A stretch of DNA of 5,598 nucleotides from Euryarchaeota archaeon Ods04. Lineage in GTDB: Archaea; Halobacteriota; Halobacteria; Halobacteriales; Halorutilaceae. The notes beneath the pieces were generated by a model. That model had not been told where the DNA came from, made no database searches, and saw nothing but the letters and a program-made list of their open reading frames with translations. The position numbers and the translations under genes are program-made. Where the stretch lies: positions 1 to 5,598 of the forward strand of contig JAQZDD010000087.1 of assembly GCA_028751055.1 (NCBI GenBank), in the 5' to 3' direction. Below are positions 1-5,598 of the stretch, piece by piece. Each line of letters opens with the position of its first letter. Position 1 is the first letter of the stretch.

Positions 1-1475
1 CTCTCCTCGGGGAAATGCATCCCGTAGGCGAGTTCGACGGGTTCGTTCAGTCCGACGACGCGCGAGAAGACATCGAAAGGTCGTAGCGTCGCACTCATCA
101 GCACGGAGGCGTGCAGCGAGTCGAAGAGCGGTTCGGTCACCTCGTTCGGGAGGCAGGTGTAGAGTTCGGCGCGTGCGTCGACACGTTCGTCGCTCTCACG
201 GTCGGAACGCCGTACGCCCGCGACAGGGAAGTAACCCGGTTCGCCCGCGTTCTTCAGGTACGTGTCGAGGAAACCGAATGCGGAGAGGGCGGCGCAGTCA
301 CGGCGCGTTTCGGCGTCGCCCGACTTGTACTCGCGCTCGTACCGGGCGTCGATACGTGACGCAACATCAACGCCCGACCGTACAAGACGCCGTACTTCAT
401 CCTCTTCGTGTCTCAGGTTCTCGAAGAACGCTTCCGTCAGGTCGTCGCGGGCGTCCGTCTCCTCCTCTCCGCCGGTTCCGTCTCCGTCGCCGCCCCTCTC
501 GTTTTCGACTGTCACGTCCTGCCACTCCCTCCCGAGTCTCTCCGCCTCGCCGAACTCCAGTGAACTCTCCGTCACGTACGTCAGAGCCTCGCGGAACGCT
601 TCGAGAACACGTCTCTCGTCGTCGACCTCCTCGCCTTCCTCTGCGAGTTCGAGTTCGGCGCGGTCGAGCGTCTCGCGCGTCAGCGTCCTCGAAGAGTGTT
701 CGCGTGCGGCGTCTTCCAGGTTGTGCGCCTCGTCGAAGACCGCGATGACCTCGTCGGGTTCGGCGTCGAGCCAGCCGAAGAAGTAGCCGCGTATCTCGGG
801 CGACAGGAGGTGGTGGTAGTTACAGATGACGAGGTCGACATCGTCCATCGACTCCTTGAGGAGTTCGTAGCCACAGAAGCCACAGCCTTCGGCGCGGTCG
901 TAGACCTCGTCGGGTTCGCGCACGTCCTCGTCGAGCCAACGCATGAAGTCGGCGTTGTTACGCGTCAGGTTCTCGTAGAAATGGTCGCACGAGTTTTCGC
1001 GCAAAGCTTCGACGCCTTCTTCGAGAGCGGCGCGCTGTTCCTCCTCTTCTGCAGTCGTTGTCGCTCCTCCACCGCCGAGTTCTTCGAGTTCCTGCTCAGC
1101 CTCTACGAGGTCGTACGTGTTCTCGCGCAACGCCTGACACTCCTCGTAGCCAACGTCGATATGGCACATCGAACCCTTACCGCGGAAGACTGCGACGCTC
1201 ACGTCCTGTATTGCCTTGATTTCGCGCGCCTCTTCGACGAACTGGCGCATCTGCTGGTGGACACTCGTCGTTATGACGACCGTGCGGTCCTCACGCCGCG
1301 CGTGCTCCAGAGCGGGAACGAGTGCGGAGAGCGTCTTGCCGGTGCCGCACGCGCCCTCGAAGACGACGTCGCGCCCGTCGTCGACCGCGTCGCCGATACG
1401 CGACATCGCCTCGGTCTGGTTCGGGTAGGGCGTCTCCTTAGGGAAGTAGGCGTCGTAGCTGTCGTCTATCTTCAC
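1..1475 (-). CDS. XPD/Rad3-type (DinG-like) superfamily 2 ATP-dependent DNA helicase with Fe-S domain, C-terminus cut off
   Basis: This is an open reading frame of 491 codons from a GTG at 1475 that runs off the left edge, so the end of the gene (helicase motifs IV-VI) is missing. XPD-family enzymes unwind DNA 5'-3' using ATP and act in repair and replication. Visible motifs, in order: a Q-motif-like YPNQ near residues 17-20, Walker A GACGTGKT at 41-48, four candidate Fe-S cysteines at 104, 113, 163 and 198 (C201 is also present), the Walker B/DEAH box at 248-251, and motif III SAT at 461-463. The 34-residue gap between C163 and C198 matches the last spacing in XPD. A Glu-rich, probably coiled-coil insert lies at about 122-160, and an acidic Gly-rich linker at about 324-345. 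I chose the GTG because the next in-frame Met (residue 24) would delete the Q motif. No Shine-Dalgarno sequence is visible. It starts 32 nt after the upstream PH-domain gene, so co-transcription is plausible. Family assignment is firm; the exact cellular role is inferred. Confidence 0.93.
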   Translation of the reverse strand, partial: MKIDDSYDAYFPKETPYPNQTEAMSRIGDAVDDGRDVVFEGACGTGKTLSALVPALEHARREDRTVVITTSVHQQMRQFVEEAREIKAIQDVSVAVFRGKGSMCHIDVGYEECQALRENTYDLVEAEQELEELGGGGATTTAEEEEQRAALEEGVEALRENSCDHFYENLTRNNADFMRWLDEDVREPDEVYDRAEGCGFCGYELLKESMDDVDLVICNYHHLLSPEIRGYFFGWLDAEPDEVIAVFDEAHNLEDAAREHSSRTLTRETLDRAELELAEEGEEVDDERRVLEAFREALTYVTESSLEFGEAERLGREWQDVTVENERGGDGDGTGGEEETDARDDLTEAFFENLRHEEDEVRRLVRSGVDVASRIDARYEREYKSGDAETRRDCAALSAFGFLDTYLKNAGEPGYFPVAGVRRSDRESDERVDARAELYTCLPNEVTEPLFDSLHASVLMSATLRPFDVFSRVVGLNEPVELAYGMHFPEE

Positions 1476-1507
1476 GTTCGTTTCGGTTCTTGGTTGCCCC
1501 CGCGCGG
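1476..1507 (-). other. Short spacer between the YdbT-like gene and the helicase
   Basis: The 32 bases between the stop of the three-PH gene and the helicase GTG hold no recognisable TATA element, Shine-Dalgarno sequence or terminator hairpin followed by T residues. This favours read-through transcription into the helicase gene. Confidence 0.5.
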
Positions 1508-3316
1508 CTAAGTGTCTTTCCGCTCGCCTTCGGTGTCGTCCTCGGGCAGGTCTTCGTGCTTGTCCTCCTCGCTCCGAGCGTCGGGCGACTCACGCGCTAC
1601 TGTGTCGAGCCATGTCTCGTCCGCCTTACGTCTCTTCTCGCGTCTTTCGGCGCGTCTCTCCGCGAGCGACTCCTGTAGCTTGTCGCGTACCTCTTCACGT
1701 ATCACCTCGGCGTCTTCGAAGCCCACGTCGACGGCGCGTGCGTCGTCGCTGCGGAGTCCCGACGAACCCGCGGTGTCGATGGTGACGGTGGCAAGTCTCC
1801 ACCGACGCTGTAGGATGGTCGACGACTCTATGACGTTCTGCACGCGGTAGTACGGCAGTATGACGCTCGTCCGGTTCCAGAAGCCGTTACGTGTCGCAAC
1901 GTAGTCGTCGCCTAAGTAGTAGCCGCGGTTACGCCACTTTAGGTGCGCGGCGACGGGCGCGAGAGGCAACGCAAGGAGGGGCAGGTACCAGTCGGGCGGC
2001 GAGACGACGGTATCGGCAACATACAGGAGGACGGCGAGAACGCCTAAGACGAGCGAGTACCTGAACGCGTACCGACGTCGTGACCTCTTGGGAGGAAGAG
2101 TGAACTCGGGTATCTCGACGTCGTCTATCTCAACGGCTAAGTTCATGACGCGCTCTTTCTTTGCGAACGGAACCGCCGTCTCCGAACCGTGTTGACGCGA
2201 CTGTGTCGGCGAATACCCTGCAGTCTCGACACCCAAGGTCGAGTAGCTGAAACGCCGTTTCAGGACGTTCTCGTACAGCGTGAACGTCTGTATCTTGTTG
2301 ATGGGTATCGAGCCGCTGTACCTGTTGAACAGACCGCGCTCGTATCCGAGCGTGTCGTCGATACGTGTCAGGACGAAGCCGTAGTAACGCGAAAAGCTCG
2401 TTCCGAATCCGATTATCCAGAGAATAAATGCGACGATAAGACCGAGCACGACGACCGGCAGAGCCGACACGCTGACAGAGACGCCTTCGATAGCCTCGAA
2501 CCTCTCGGGCGGAACGAAAGAGAGGATGAAGAAAGCGAAAGCCACGAGACGGAAGTCTATCGAGAACGTACTGAGCAGTAGAAGTTCCCGTCCGGATATC
2601 TCGTAGAGCTTCCTGCCCCGCTCTCCTTCCTCCACGTCCTCTTCGATATCCGGCGTCTCCTCGTCCGAAAGTGCCCTCTTCCGTCTCCGAACGTCGCGCT
2701 GTATCTCGCGCGCCACGTCCGCGCCGACGTACCTCAGCGAAGCCTCGCTGACGTTTCCACCCGCCGTCTCTATGTTGACCTGTGCTATCCCGATGAGTCT
2801 GTGTAAGACGTTCTCGGTGACGTCTACGTTCTGGACGCGCCTAAGCGGTATCTCGCGGTTCCTGCGCGAGATGACGCCCGAACGTATATCGAACGTGTCG
2901 CCGGTTAACTCGTACTCGAAACGTCTGTAGTAGGCGACCTGCCAGCCGAGTATAGCGACGAGCGCGACGAAGACAGTAAGCGCGATACCCACCAACGCCG
3001 AGAGTCCTTCGGTCGCCGCGCCGCCGAAGAAGAAAAGGAAGACGAGGAATCCGATGCTCAGAATCTGCTGTAACGTCCTATACGCTACCGATAGCGGATG
3101 TAGCTTCGACGGCGTGGTCGGATTCGTTGGACTCGACGTGTCGTCCGCGCCGTCGCTTGGCTCCGGTGGCTCCGACGGTTCCGAAACTTCGTCCTCAGTT
3201 TGCGGCACCTCCTCTGTTTCTGGCGTCTCTGCCGTTTCGTCCCGAGCAGACGGCTCAGACGACTCCGATGTTTCGGATTCGTGCGGTTCCGTAGCTTCGT
3301 TCGGCTCGTTTTCCAT
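1508..3316 (-). CDS. YdbT-like membrane protein with three bacterial PH (bPH2, formerly DUF304) domains
   Basis: This is a 602-residue membrane protein of the YdbT type. Three copies of the PH-like fold lie at about residues 133-210, 311-400 and 465-545. Each carries the typical core: a basic-then-hydrophobic stretch (RVQNVDV, KIQTFTL, RVQNVIE), then a conserved [ED]TAG turn (183-186, 364-367, 514-517). Pairs of hydrophobic helices precede each copy (about 82-98 and 106-128; 254-268 and 285-306; 418-436 and 441-457), giving roughly six transmembrane segments. The first 70 residues are almost entirely Glu, Ser, Pro, Thr and Asp, and the last 50 or so are highly charged; both are probably disordered. 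The ATG at 3316 lies one base after the stop of the YdbS-like gene, which implies translational coupling. In Bacillus the YdbS/YdbT pair has been linked to resistance to certain bacteriocins; the molecular function in archaea is unknown. Family assignment is strong, function weak. Confidence 0.9.
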   Translation of the reverse strand: MENEPNEATEPHESETSESSEPSARDETAETPETEEVPQTEDEVSEPSEPPEPSDGADDTSSPTNPTTPSKLHPLSVAYRTLQQILSIGFLVFLFFFGGAATEGLSALVGIALTVFVALVAILGWQVAYYRRFEYELTGDTFDIRSGVISRRNREIPLRRVQNVDVTENVLHRLIGIAQVNIETAGGNVSEASLRYVGADVAREIQRDVRRRKRALSDEETPDIEEDVEEGERGRKLYEISGRELLLLSTFSIDFRLVAFAFFILSFVPPERFEAIEGVSVSVSALPVVVLGLIVAFILWIIGFGTSFSRYYGFVLTRIDDTLGYERGLFNRYSGSIPINKIQTFTLYENVLKRRFSYSTLGVETAGYSPTQSRQHGSETAVPFAKKERVMNLAVEIDDVEIPEFTLPPKRSRRRYAFRYSLVLGVLAVLLYVADTVVSPPDWYLPLLALPLAPVAAHLKWRNRGYYLGDDYVATRNGFWNRTSVILPYYRVQNVIESSTILQRRWRLATVTIDTAGSSGLRSDDARAVDVGFEDAEVIREEVRDKLQESLAERRAERREKRRKADETWLDTVARESPDARSEEDKHEDLPEDDTEGERKDT

Positions 3317-3317
3317 G

Positions 3318-3782
3318 TTATACCGCGTCCTCTATCGACTCCTCGTTCTCTATGGCGAGTTCACGTAGCTTTTCCCTGAGTTCGTCGGCGCGTTCGGGGG
3401 TCAAACCGGGTATGCGTACGTCGGCACCCCTTGAACCCGCGGTGTAGATGACGAGGCTTGCCAATCCTGACGCGCGTTCGACGGGACCGCGACGTGAGTC
3501 GATATGCTGTATACGCACGAACGGCACGACCTTCTTGACGTGCACGAGCACACCGTGTTCGATGTAGACAGCGTCGTCCTGCACCTCGAAGCCCCAGTTC
3601 CTGTAACGCAGAAGCTGGTACGTGCCGAACAGGAGAAGCAAGACGACGAAGATGATAACGCCGACGGGAACTTCGGCGTACTCATCCGTCGGTGCCGCTC
3701 TAAAGATGGTTCCTAGGAAAGCCGCTATAAGAACAGCTACGAGAATCCAGACGGTTCTTATACGCGGGTTGAGGTTCTCCAT
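3318..3782 (-). CDS. YdbS-like membrane protein with one PH (bPH2/DUF304) domain
   Basis: A 154-residue protein with two N-terminal membrane helices (about 10-27 and 38-56), followed by one PH-like domain (about 63-143). The domain shows the family core VRIQHID (89-95) and the YTAGSRG turn (113-119), ending in a charged helix. This is the standard YdbS architecture, and as usual it sits directly before the multi-PH YdbT-like partner, from which it is separated by a single base. The two proteins probably form a membrane complex; the ligand is unknown. Start choice: the frame is open up to a GTG at 3806, which would add eight residues (MCVHVVCL) unlike a family N-terminus, so I prefer the ATG at 3782. 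No clear ribosome binding site precedes either start, so translation may be leaderless or nearly so. The upstream small membrane gene ends 57 nt before this ATG. Confidence 0.88.
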   Translation of the reverse strand: MENLNPRIRTVWILVAVLIAAFLGTIFRAAPTDEYAEVPVGVIIFVVLLLLFGTYQLLRYRNWGFEVQDDAVYIEHGVLVHVKKVVPFVRIQHIDSRRGPVERASGLASLVIYTAGSRGADVRIPGLTPERADELREKLRELAIENEESIEDAV

Positions 3783-3839
3783 AAGACAAACAACGTGAAC
3801 GCACACTTGTCTCTGTTGGATTGATGTATTACTGCCTCG

Positions 3840-4019
3840 TCAAGCGTCAGCACGGTGGCTCACCTCTCCGAGAACTACGAGAGCGAACACCGCGACGGCG
3901 AACGCGAGGTTTATTACGAGCGACGAACTCTCGTCCGCGAGATACGCCGACGCGACGGTTCCGCCGAGCAGGAGACCTACGAGGTACGTCAGCAACGGAT
4001 TGGCGCGTCCTAGCTCCAT
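3840..4019 (-). CDS. Small two-helix membrane protein, 59 residues, function unknown
   Basis: A short open frame from ATG 4019 to TGA 3840 encodes 59 residues and is not a recognised family. Two hydrophobic segments (about 8-27 and 34-52) are joined by a short acidic-serine loop (DESSS at 29-33) and end in a charged tail (GEVSHRADA), so it is predicted to be a helical hairpin in the membrane. Coding evidence: about 70% of third positions are G or C, as in the neighbours; valine, leucine and alanine codons form two helices of natural length; and the frame lies on the same strand just ahead of the two PH-domain membrane genes. It probably begins their transcription unit. No Shine-Dalgarno sequence precedes the ATG. 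Inference: an accessory subunit or stabiliser of the PH-protein pair. It could instead be an unrelated small membrane protein. Confidence 0.7.
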   Translation of the reverse strand: MELGRANPLLTYLVGLLLGGTVASAYLADESSSLVINLAFAVAVFALVVLGEVSHRADA

Positions 4020-4095
4020 AGTAGTCGTCGGGGTTGACTTGGCAAAGATGTTCCGGTGAAAACTGTCTGTCCCTCTCCGGACGACGTTTTGCGGC

Positions 4096-4118
4096 GAAAA
4101 GCGGCGTATACCTTATTA
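4096..4118 (+). promoter_or_regulatory. Probable archaeal promoter (BRE plus TATA) of the ABC transporter operon
   Basis: A purine-rich GAAAA (4096-4100) precedes TATACCTTATTA (4107-4118), resembling an archaeal BRE/TATA pair. With the usual distance of about 25 bases from TATA centre to start site, transcription would begin near 4140, just before the AGGTGG ribosome binding site, giving a short leader before the TTG at 4156. No transcript data support this. Confidence 0.45.
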
Positions 4119-4140
4119 CGCCCGACCACACAGTATCCGT

Positions 4141-4146
4141 AGGTGG
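4141..4146 (+). promoter_or_regulatory. Ribosome binding site of the ABC ATPase (decides the TTG start)
   Basis: AGGTGG contains AGGTG, complementary to the 3' end of archaeal 16S rRNA. It lies about 10 nt before the TTG at 4156, a good spacing. The nearer ATG at 4148 is only one base away and is followed at once by TAG, so it cannot start the protein. Confidence 0.55.
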
Positions 4147-4155
4147 AATGTAGTT

Positions 4156-4869
4156 TTGAACGCTGTAGAAACTGAGGGACTCACGAAGAGGTACGGTGAC
4201 CTAACAGCACTCGACGGTCTGACTCTCGAAGTCGAAGAGGGCGAACTCTTCGGTCTCCTAGGTCCGAACGGCGCGGGAAAGAGCAGTACCATCGAGATTC
4301 TGACGGGACAGACGAAGCCCACGAGCGGCACCGCGCGTGTCATGGGAGTAGACCCGACGGAAAACCCCGTGGAGGCACGTTCGCGTATGGGCGTCCTCCC
4401 GGAGCGTGAAGACCCTCCGAGCTTTCTCACGCCGCGTGAGTACTTCGACTTCGTCGGAGACGTACGCGGAGTCGAAATCGACGGGAAGGTCGATGAGTGG
4501 GCTGAACGTCTCGGCTTCGACGACAAGCTGGACGCCATAAGCATGGACCTTTCGCGCGGGCAGAAACAGAAGGTGATGTTCGCGCAGGCTTTCGTCCACG
4601 AACCCGAGTTGGTCTTCATCGACGAGCCACTCACGAACCTCGACCCCGTCGTTCAGGAGCGCGTCAAGAGCTTCGTCGTCGACTACAACGAGAAGGGCAA
4701 CACGGTCTTCCTCTCGACACACGATATCACGGTCGCAGAGGAGATATGCTCGCGTGTCGGCATCATACAGAACGGCGAACTCGTGGCGGAGAAGGACGTT
4801 GACGAGGTGAAGAGGAACGGTTCGCGTCTCATAGACGAGTTCATGGAGGAGGTCGAAGGCGTCGCATGA
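4156..4869 (+). CDS. ABC transporter ATP-binding protein (ABC-2/drug-export type)
   Basis: A complete 237-residue nucleotide-binding subunit that hydrolyses ATP on the cytoplasmic face to drive the membrane partner encoded next. Motifs: an aromatic A-loop Tyr near residue 13, Walker A GPNGAGKS (36-43), a Q-loop region MGVLPERED (78-86) with Glu where many ABC proteins have Gln, the signature LSRGQ (132-136), Walker B LVFIDEP (152-158), D-loop NLDP (161-164) and switch His 189. Its length and short C-terminal tail fit the CcmA/DrrA-like ATPases that pair with ABC-2 permeases. The start is a TTG: upstream in this frame there is no ATG, the TTG gives the usual length ahead of the ETEGLTKRYG strand, and AGGTGG sits 10 nt before it. 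The stop overlaps the permease start (ATGA). The substrate cannot be told from the sequence. Confidence 0.95.
   Translation: MNAVETEGLTKRYGDLTALDGLTLEVEEGELFGLLGPNGAGKSSTIEILTGQTKPTSGTARVMGVDPTENPVEARSRMGVLPEREDPPSFLTPREYFDFVGDVRGVEIDGKVDEWAERLGFDDKLDAISMDLSRGQKQKVMFAQAFVHEPELVFIDEPLTNLDPVVQERVKSFVVDYNEKGNTVFLSTHDITVAEEICSRVGIIQNGELVAEKDVDEVKRNGSRLIDEFMEEVEGVA
4845..4853 (+). promoter_or_regulatory. Shine-Dalgarno sequence of the permease, inside the ATPase gene
   Basis: GGAGGAGGT includes AGGAGGT, a full match to the 16S anti-Shine-Dalgarno sequence. It ends 12 nt before the permease ATG at 4866. It also encodes part of the MEEV tail of the ATPase, so translation of the permease can be both coupled and independently initiated. 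Confidence 0.6.
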
Positions 4870-5598
4870 GCGGGAAAGGCAGGCTTAGCCTTATGCGTCC
4901 GATGCTCAAGGAGGAGTGGCGTCTACACTCGCGTCTCTTCGGAAGCTGGAGCTTCGGCGCGTTCCCGCTCGTGGTGCTCGTAATCGCCGCCGCGGCGTAC
5001 GTCGGCGTTCTGGCGTCGGGCTTCAGCTTTCCCGAACTCGAACGCGGTGTGCAGTACGTCGTCTTCTTCTTGGGACTGAGCGTCGGAAGCGTCGGTTTCG
5101 TCTCGCGTGACGCTGTCGACAACCTCCTTGGGGAGTCGAACCTCTTGGTCTTCTCGTCGCGTACGCTTCCCGTGTCGCAACGCCGCTCCGTCTCCGTCTT
5201 CGTCGTCAAGGACCTCGTCTACTACTCGTTTCTGTATCTCACGCCGCTCGTCGTCGCCCTCCTGCCTGTTGCTTACTTCTTCGACGCACCCCTGTCGGTC
5301 GGCGGCGTCGCGCTCGTCTGGGTCGCCGTCAACGCCGCATTCGCGCTCGGCGTCGCTGTATCGTTCTTCGCCGCCGCGCTACACACCAGAAGCCGTGTCC
5401 TTCTGGGAGTCGCCGTCGCCGCCGTCGCACTCGCGGCGTTCTACGTCGGCACGGACGCCCTTGCGTACACACCGCTCGGCTTCTATGAGTCGCCGTCTCT
5501 GACGACCGCCGCTGTTGCCTTCGTCCCCATAGCCGTCTTGGCTGTCGCGGGTATCTTCGTTCTCCAGCCTGAACGCGCGAGCGGAACGCGCTCTTACC
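4866..5598 (+). CDS. ABC transporter permease, ABC-2-like multi-pass membrane protein, C-terminus cut off
   Basis: The frame opens at ATG 4866, overlapping the ATPase stop by four bases (ATGA), and remains open to the window end (244 codons seen). After a basic, amphipathic N-terminus (residues 1-28) there are about six hydrophobic segments: 32-51, 61-79, 115-137, 144-170, 177-198 and 212-233. The cytoplasmic stretch at 100-116 (TLPVSQRR followed by FVVKD) resembles the LPVS-x-R-R loop common in ABC-2-type permeases, which couples to the ATPase. The adjacent ATPase and the overlap make it the membrane half of one exporter-like complex. The substrate is unknown. A strong internal Shine-Dalgarno sequence at 4845-4853 supports this start. 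The missing part could hold further helices; family-level assignment is by topology and context rather than a diagnostic motif. Confidence 0.88.
   Translation, partial: MSGKGRLSLMRPMLKEEWRLHSRLFGSWSFGAFPLVVLVIAAAAYVGVLASGFSFPELERGVQYVVFFLGLSVGSVGFVSRDAVDNLLGESNLLVFSSRTLPVSQRRSVSVFVVKDLVYYSFLYLTPLVVALLPVAYFFDAPLSVGGVALVWVAVNAAFALGVAVSFFAAALHTRSRVLLGVAVAAVALAAFYVGTDALAYTPLGFYESPSLTTAAVAFVPIAVLAVAGIFVLQPERASGTRSY

Larger units (their letters stand above)
4020..4155. promoter_or_regulatory. Divergent intergenic region between the PH-protein group and the ABC transporter
   Basis: These 136 bases separate two divergent gene groups and must carry the promoter of at least one of them. The only marked AT-rich element is at 4107-4118 (TATACCTTATTA), which read in the other direction gives TAATAAGGTATA. 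It could therefore serve as a TATA element on either strand. Leftward transcription from it would leave a leader of roughly 65 nt before the small membrane gene. Inferred from composition and geometry only. Confidence 0.5.

Noticed and set aside
111..786. Three overlapping plus-strand frames rich in Arg or Ser
   Set aside because: They are shadows of the helicase gene with biased Arg/Ser composition and no recognisable domain.
696..1511. Long plus-strand open frame of 271 codons
   Set aside because: It is antisense to the helicase, whose Walker A, Fe-S cysteines and DEAH box are clear. The frame is open only because GC-rich codons on the other strand avoid stops.
3783..3839. A separate promoter for the YdbS-like gene (TAATACA read on the minus strand at about 3825-3831)
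   Set aside because: The match to a TATA element is weak, no BRE is evident, and the gap is short enough for read-through from the small upstream gene. It remains possible but was not called.
3821..4021. Plus-strand 66-codon frame
   Set aside because: Arg/Thr-rich and antisense to the small membrane gene; no signal of a real protein.
3847..4131. Minus-strand 94-codon frame over the divergent region
   Set aside because: It is Arg-rich without domains, covers the promoter region, and overlaps the 59-residue membrane gene in another frame that makes a far more natural protein.
4148..4156. The stops before the TTG as a sign of a frameshifted or broken ABC ATPase gene
   Set aside because: The TTG gives the expected N-terminus and length and has a well-placed ribosome binding site, so no damage need be assumed.
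4116..4722. Two minus-strand frames of 172 and 154 codons
   Set aside because: Both are antisense to the ABC ATPase, which has all its catalytic motifs.
1..5598. RNA genes, CRISPR arrays, insertion sequences and attachment sites
   Set aside because: I saw no regularly spaced repeats, tRNA-like cloverleaf, transposase motif or terminal inverted repeats. Nearly all bases are accounted for by the six genes.

Overview
The window looks like chromosomal DNA from a halophilic archaeon (class Halobacteria or a close relative). The evidence is strongly acidic proteins, GC-rich third codon positions, AT-rich TATA-like elements before the genes, and an archaeal XPD-type iron-sulfur helicase resembling haloarchaeal versions. 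Base composition looks moderately GC-rich by eye (not computed), perhaps lower than in many haloarchaea. No species is assigned.

Layout. Two gene groups diverge from an intergenic region at about 4020-4155. Leftward (minus strand), in transcription order, are: a 59-residue two-helix membrane protein (4019-3840) that is easily missed because it is short; a YdbS-like single-PH-domain membrane protein (3782-3318); a YdbT-like membrane protein with three PH domains (3316-1508); and an XPD/Rad3-type DNA helicase (1475 down to base 1, running off the window). Spacings are 57, 1 and 32 nt, so the four could be one transcription unit, although the helicase may have a different role. Rightward (plus strand) are an ABC transporter ATPase (4156-4869, TTG start) and its multi-pass permease (4866 to the window end, cut off), overlapping by ATGA.

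How the genes fit together. The two PH-domain proteins form the classical YdbS/YdbT pair, probably acting together in the membrane. The small membrane protein upstream is a candidate accessory subunit. The ATPase and permease form an ABC-2-like transporter of unknown substrate. The helicase belongs to DNA repair or replication and has no evident functional link to the PH pair beyond proximity.

The window is mostly coding. I saw no RNA genes, CRISPR array, transposon, integrase or attachment site. I do not see a clear previously undescribed system. The best leads are the unrecorded small membrane gene at the head of the PH operon, the heavily acidic tails on the three-PH protein, and the AUG-UAG start-stop element just before the TTG start of the ABC ATPase.
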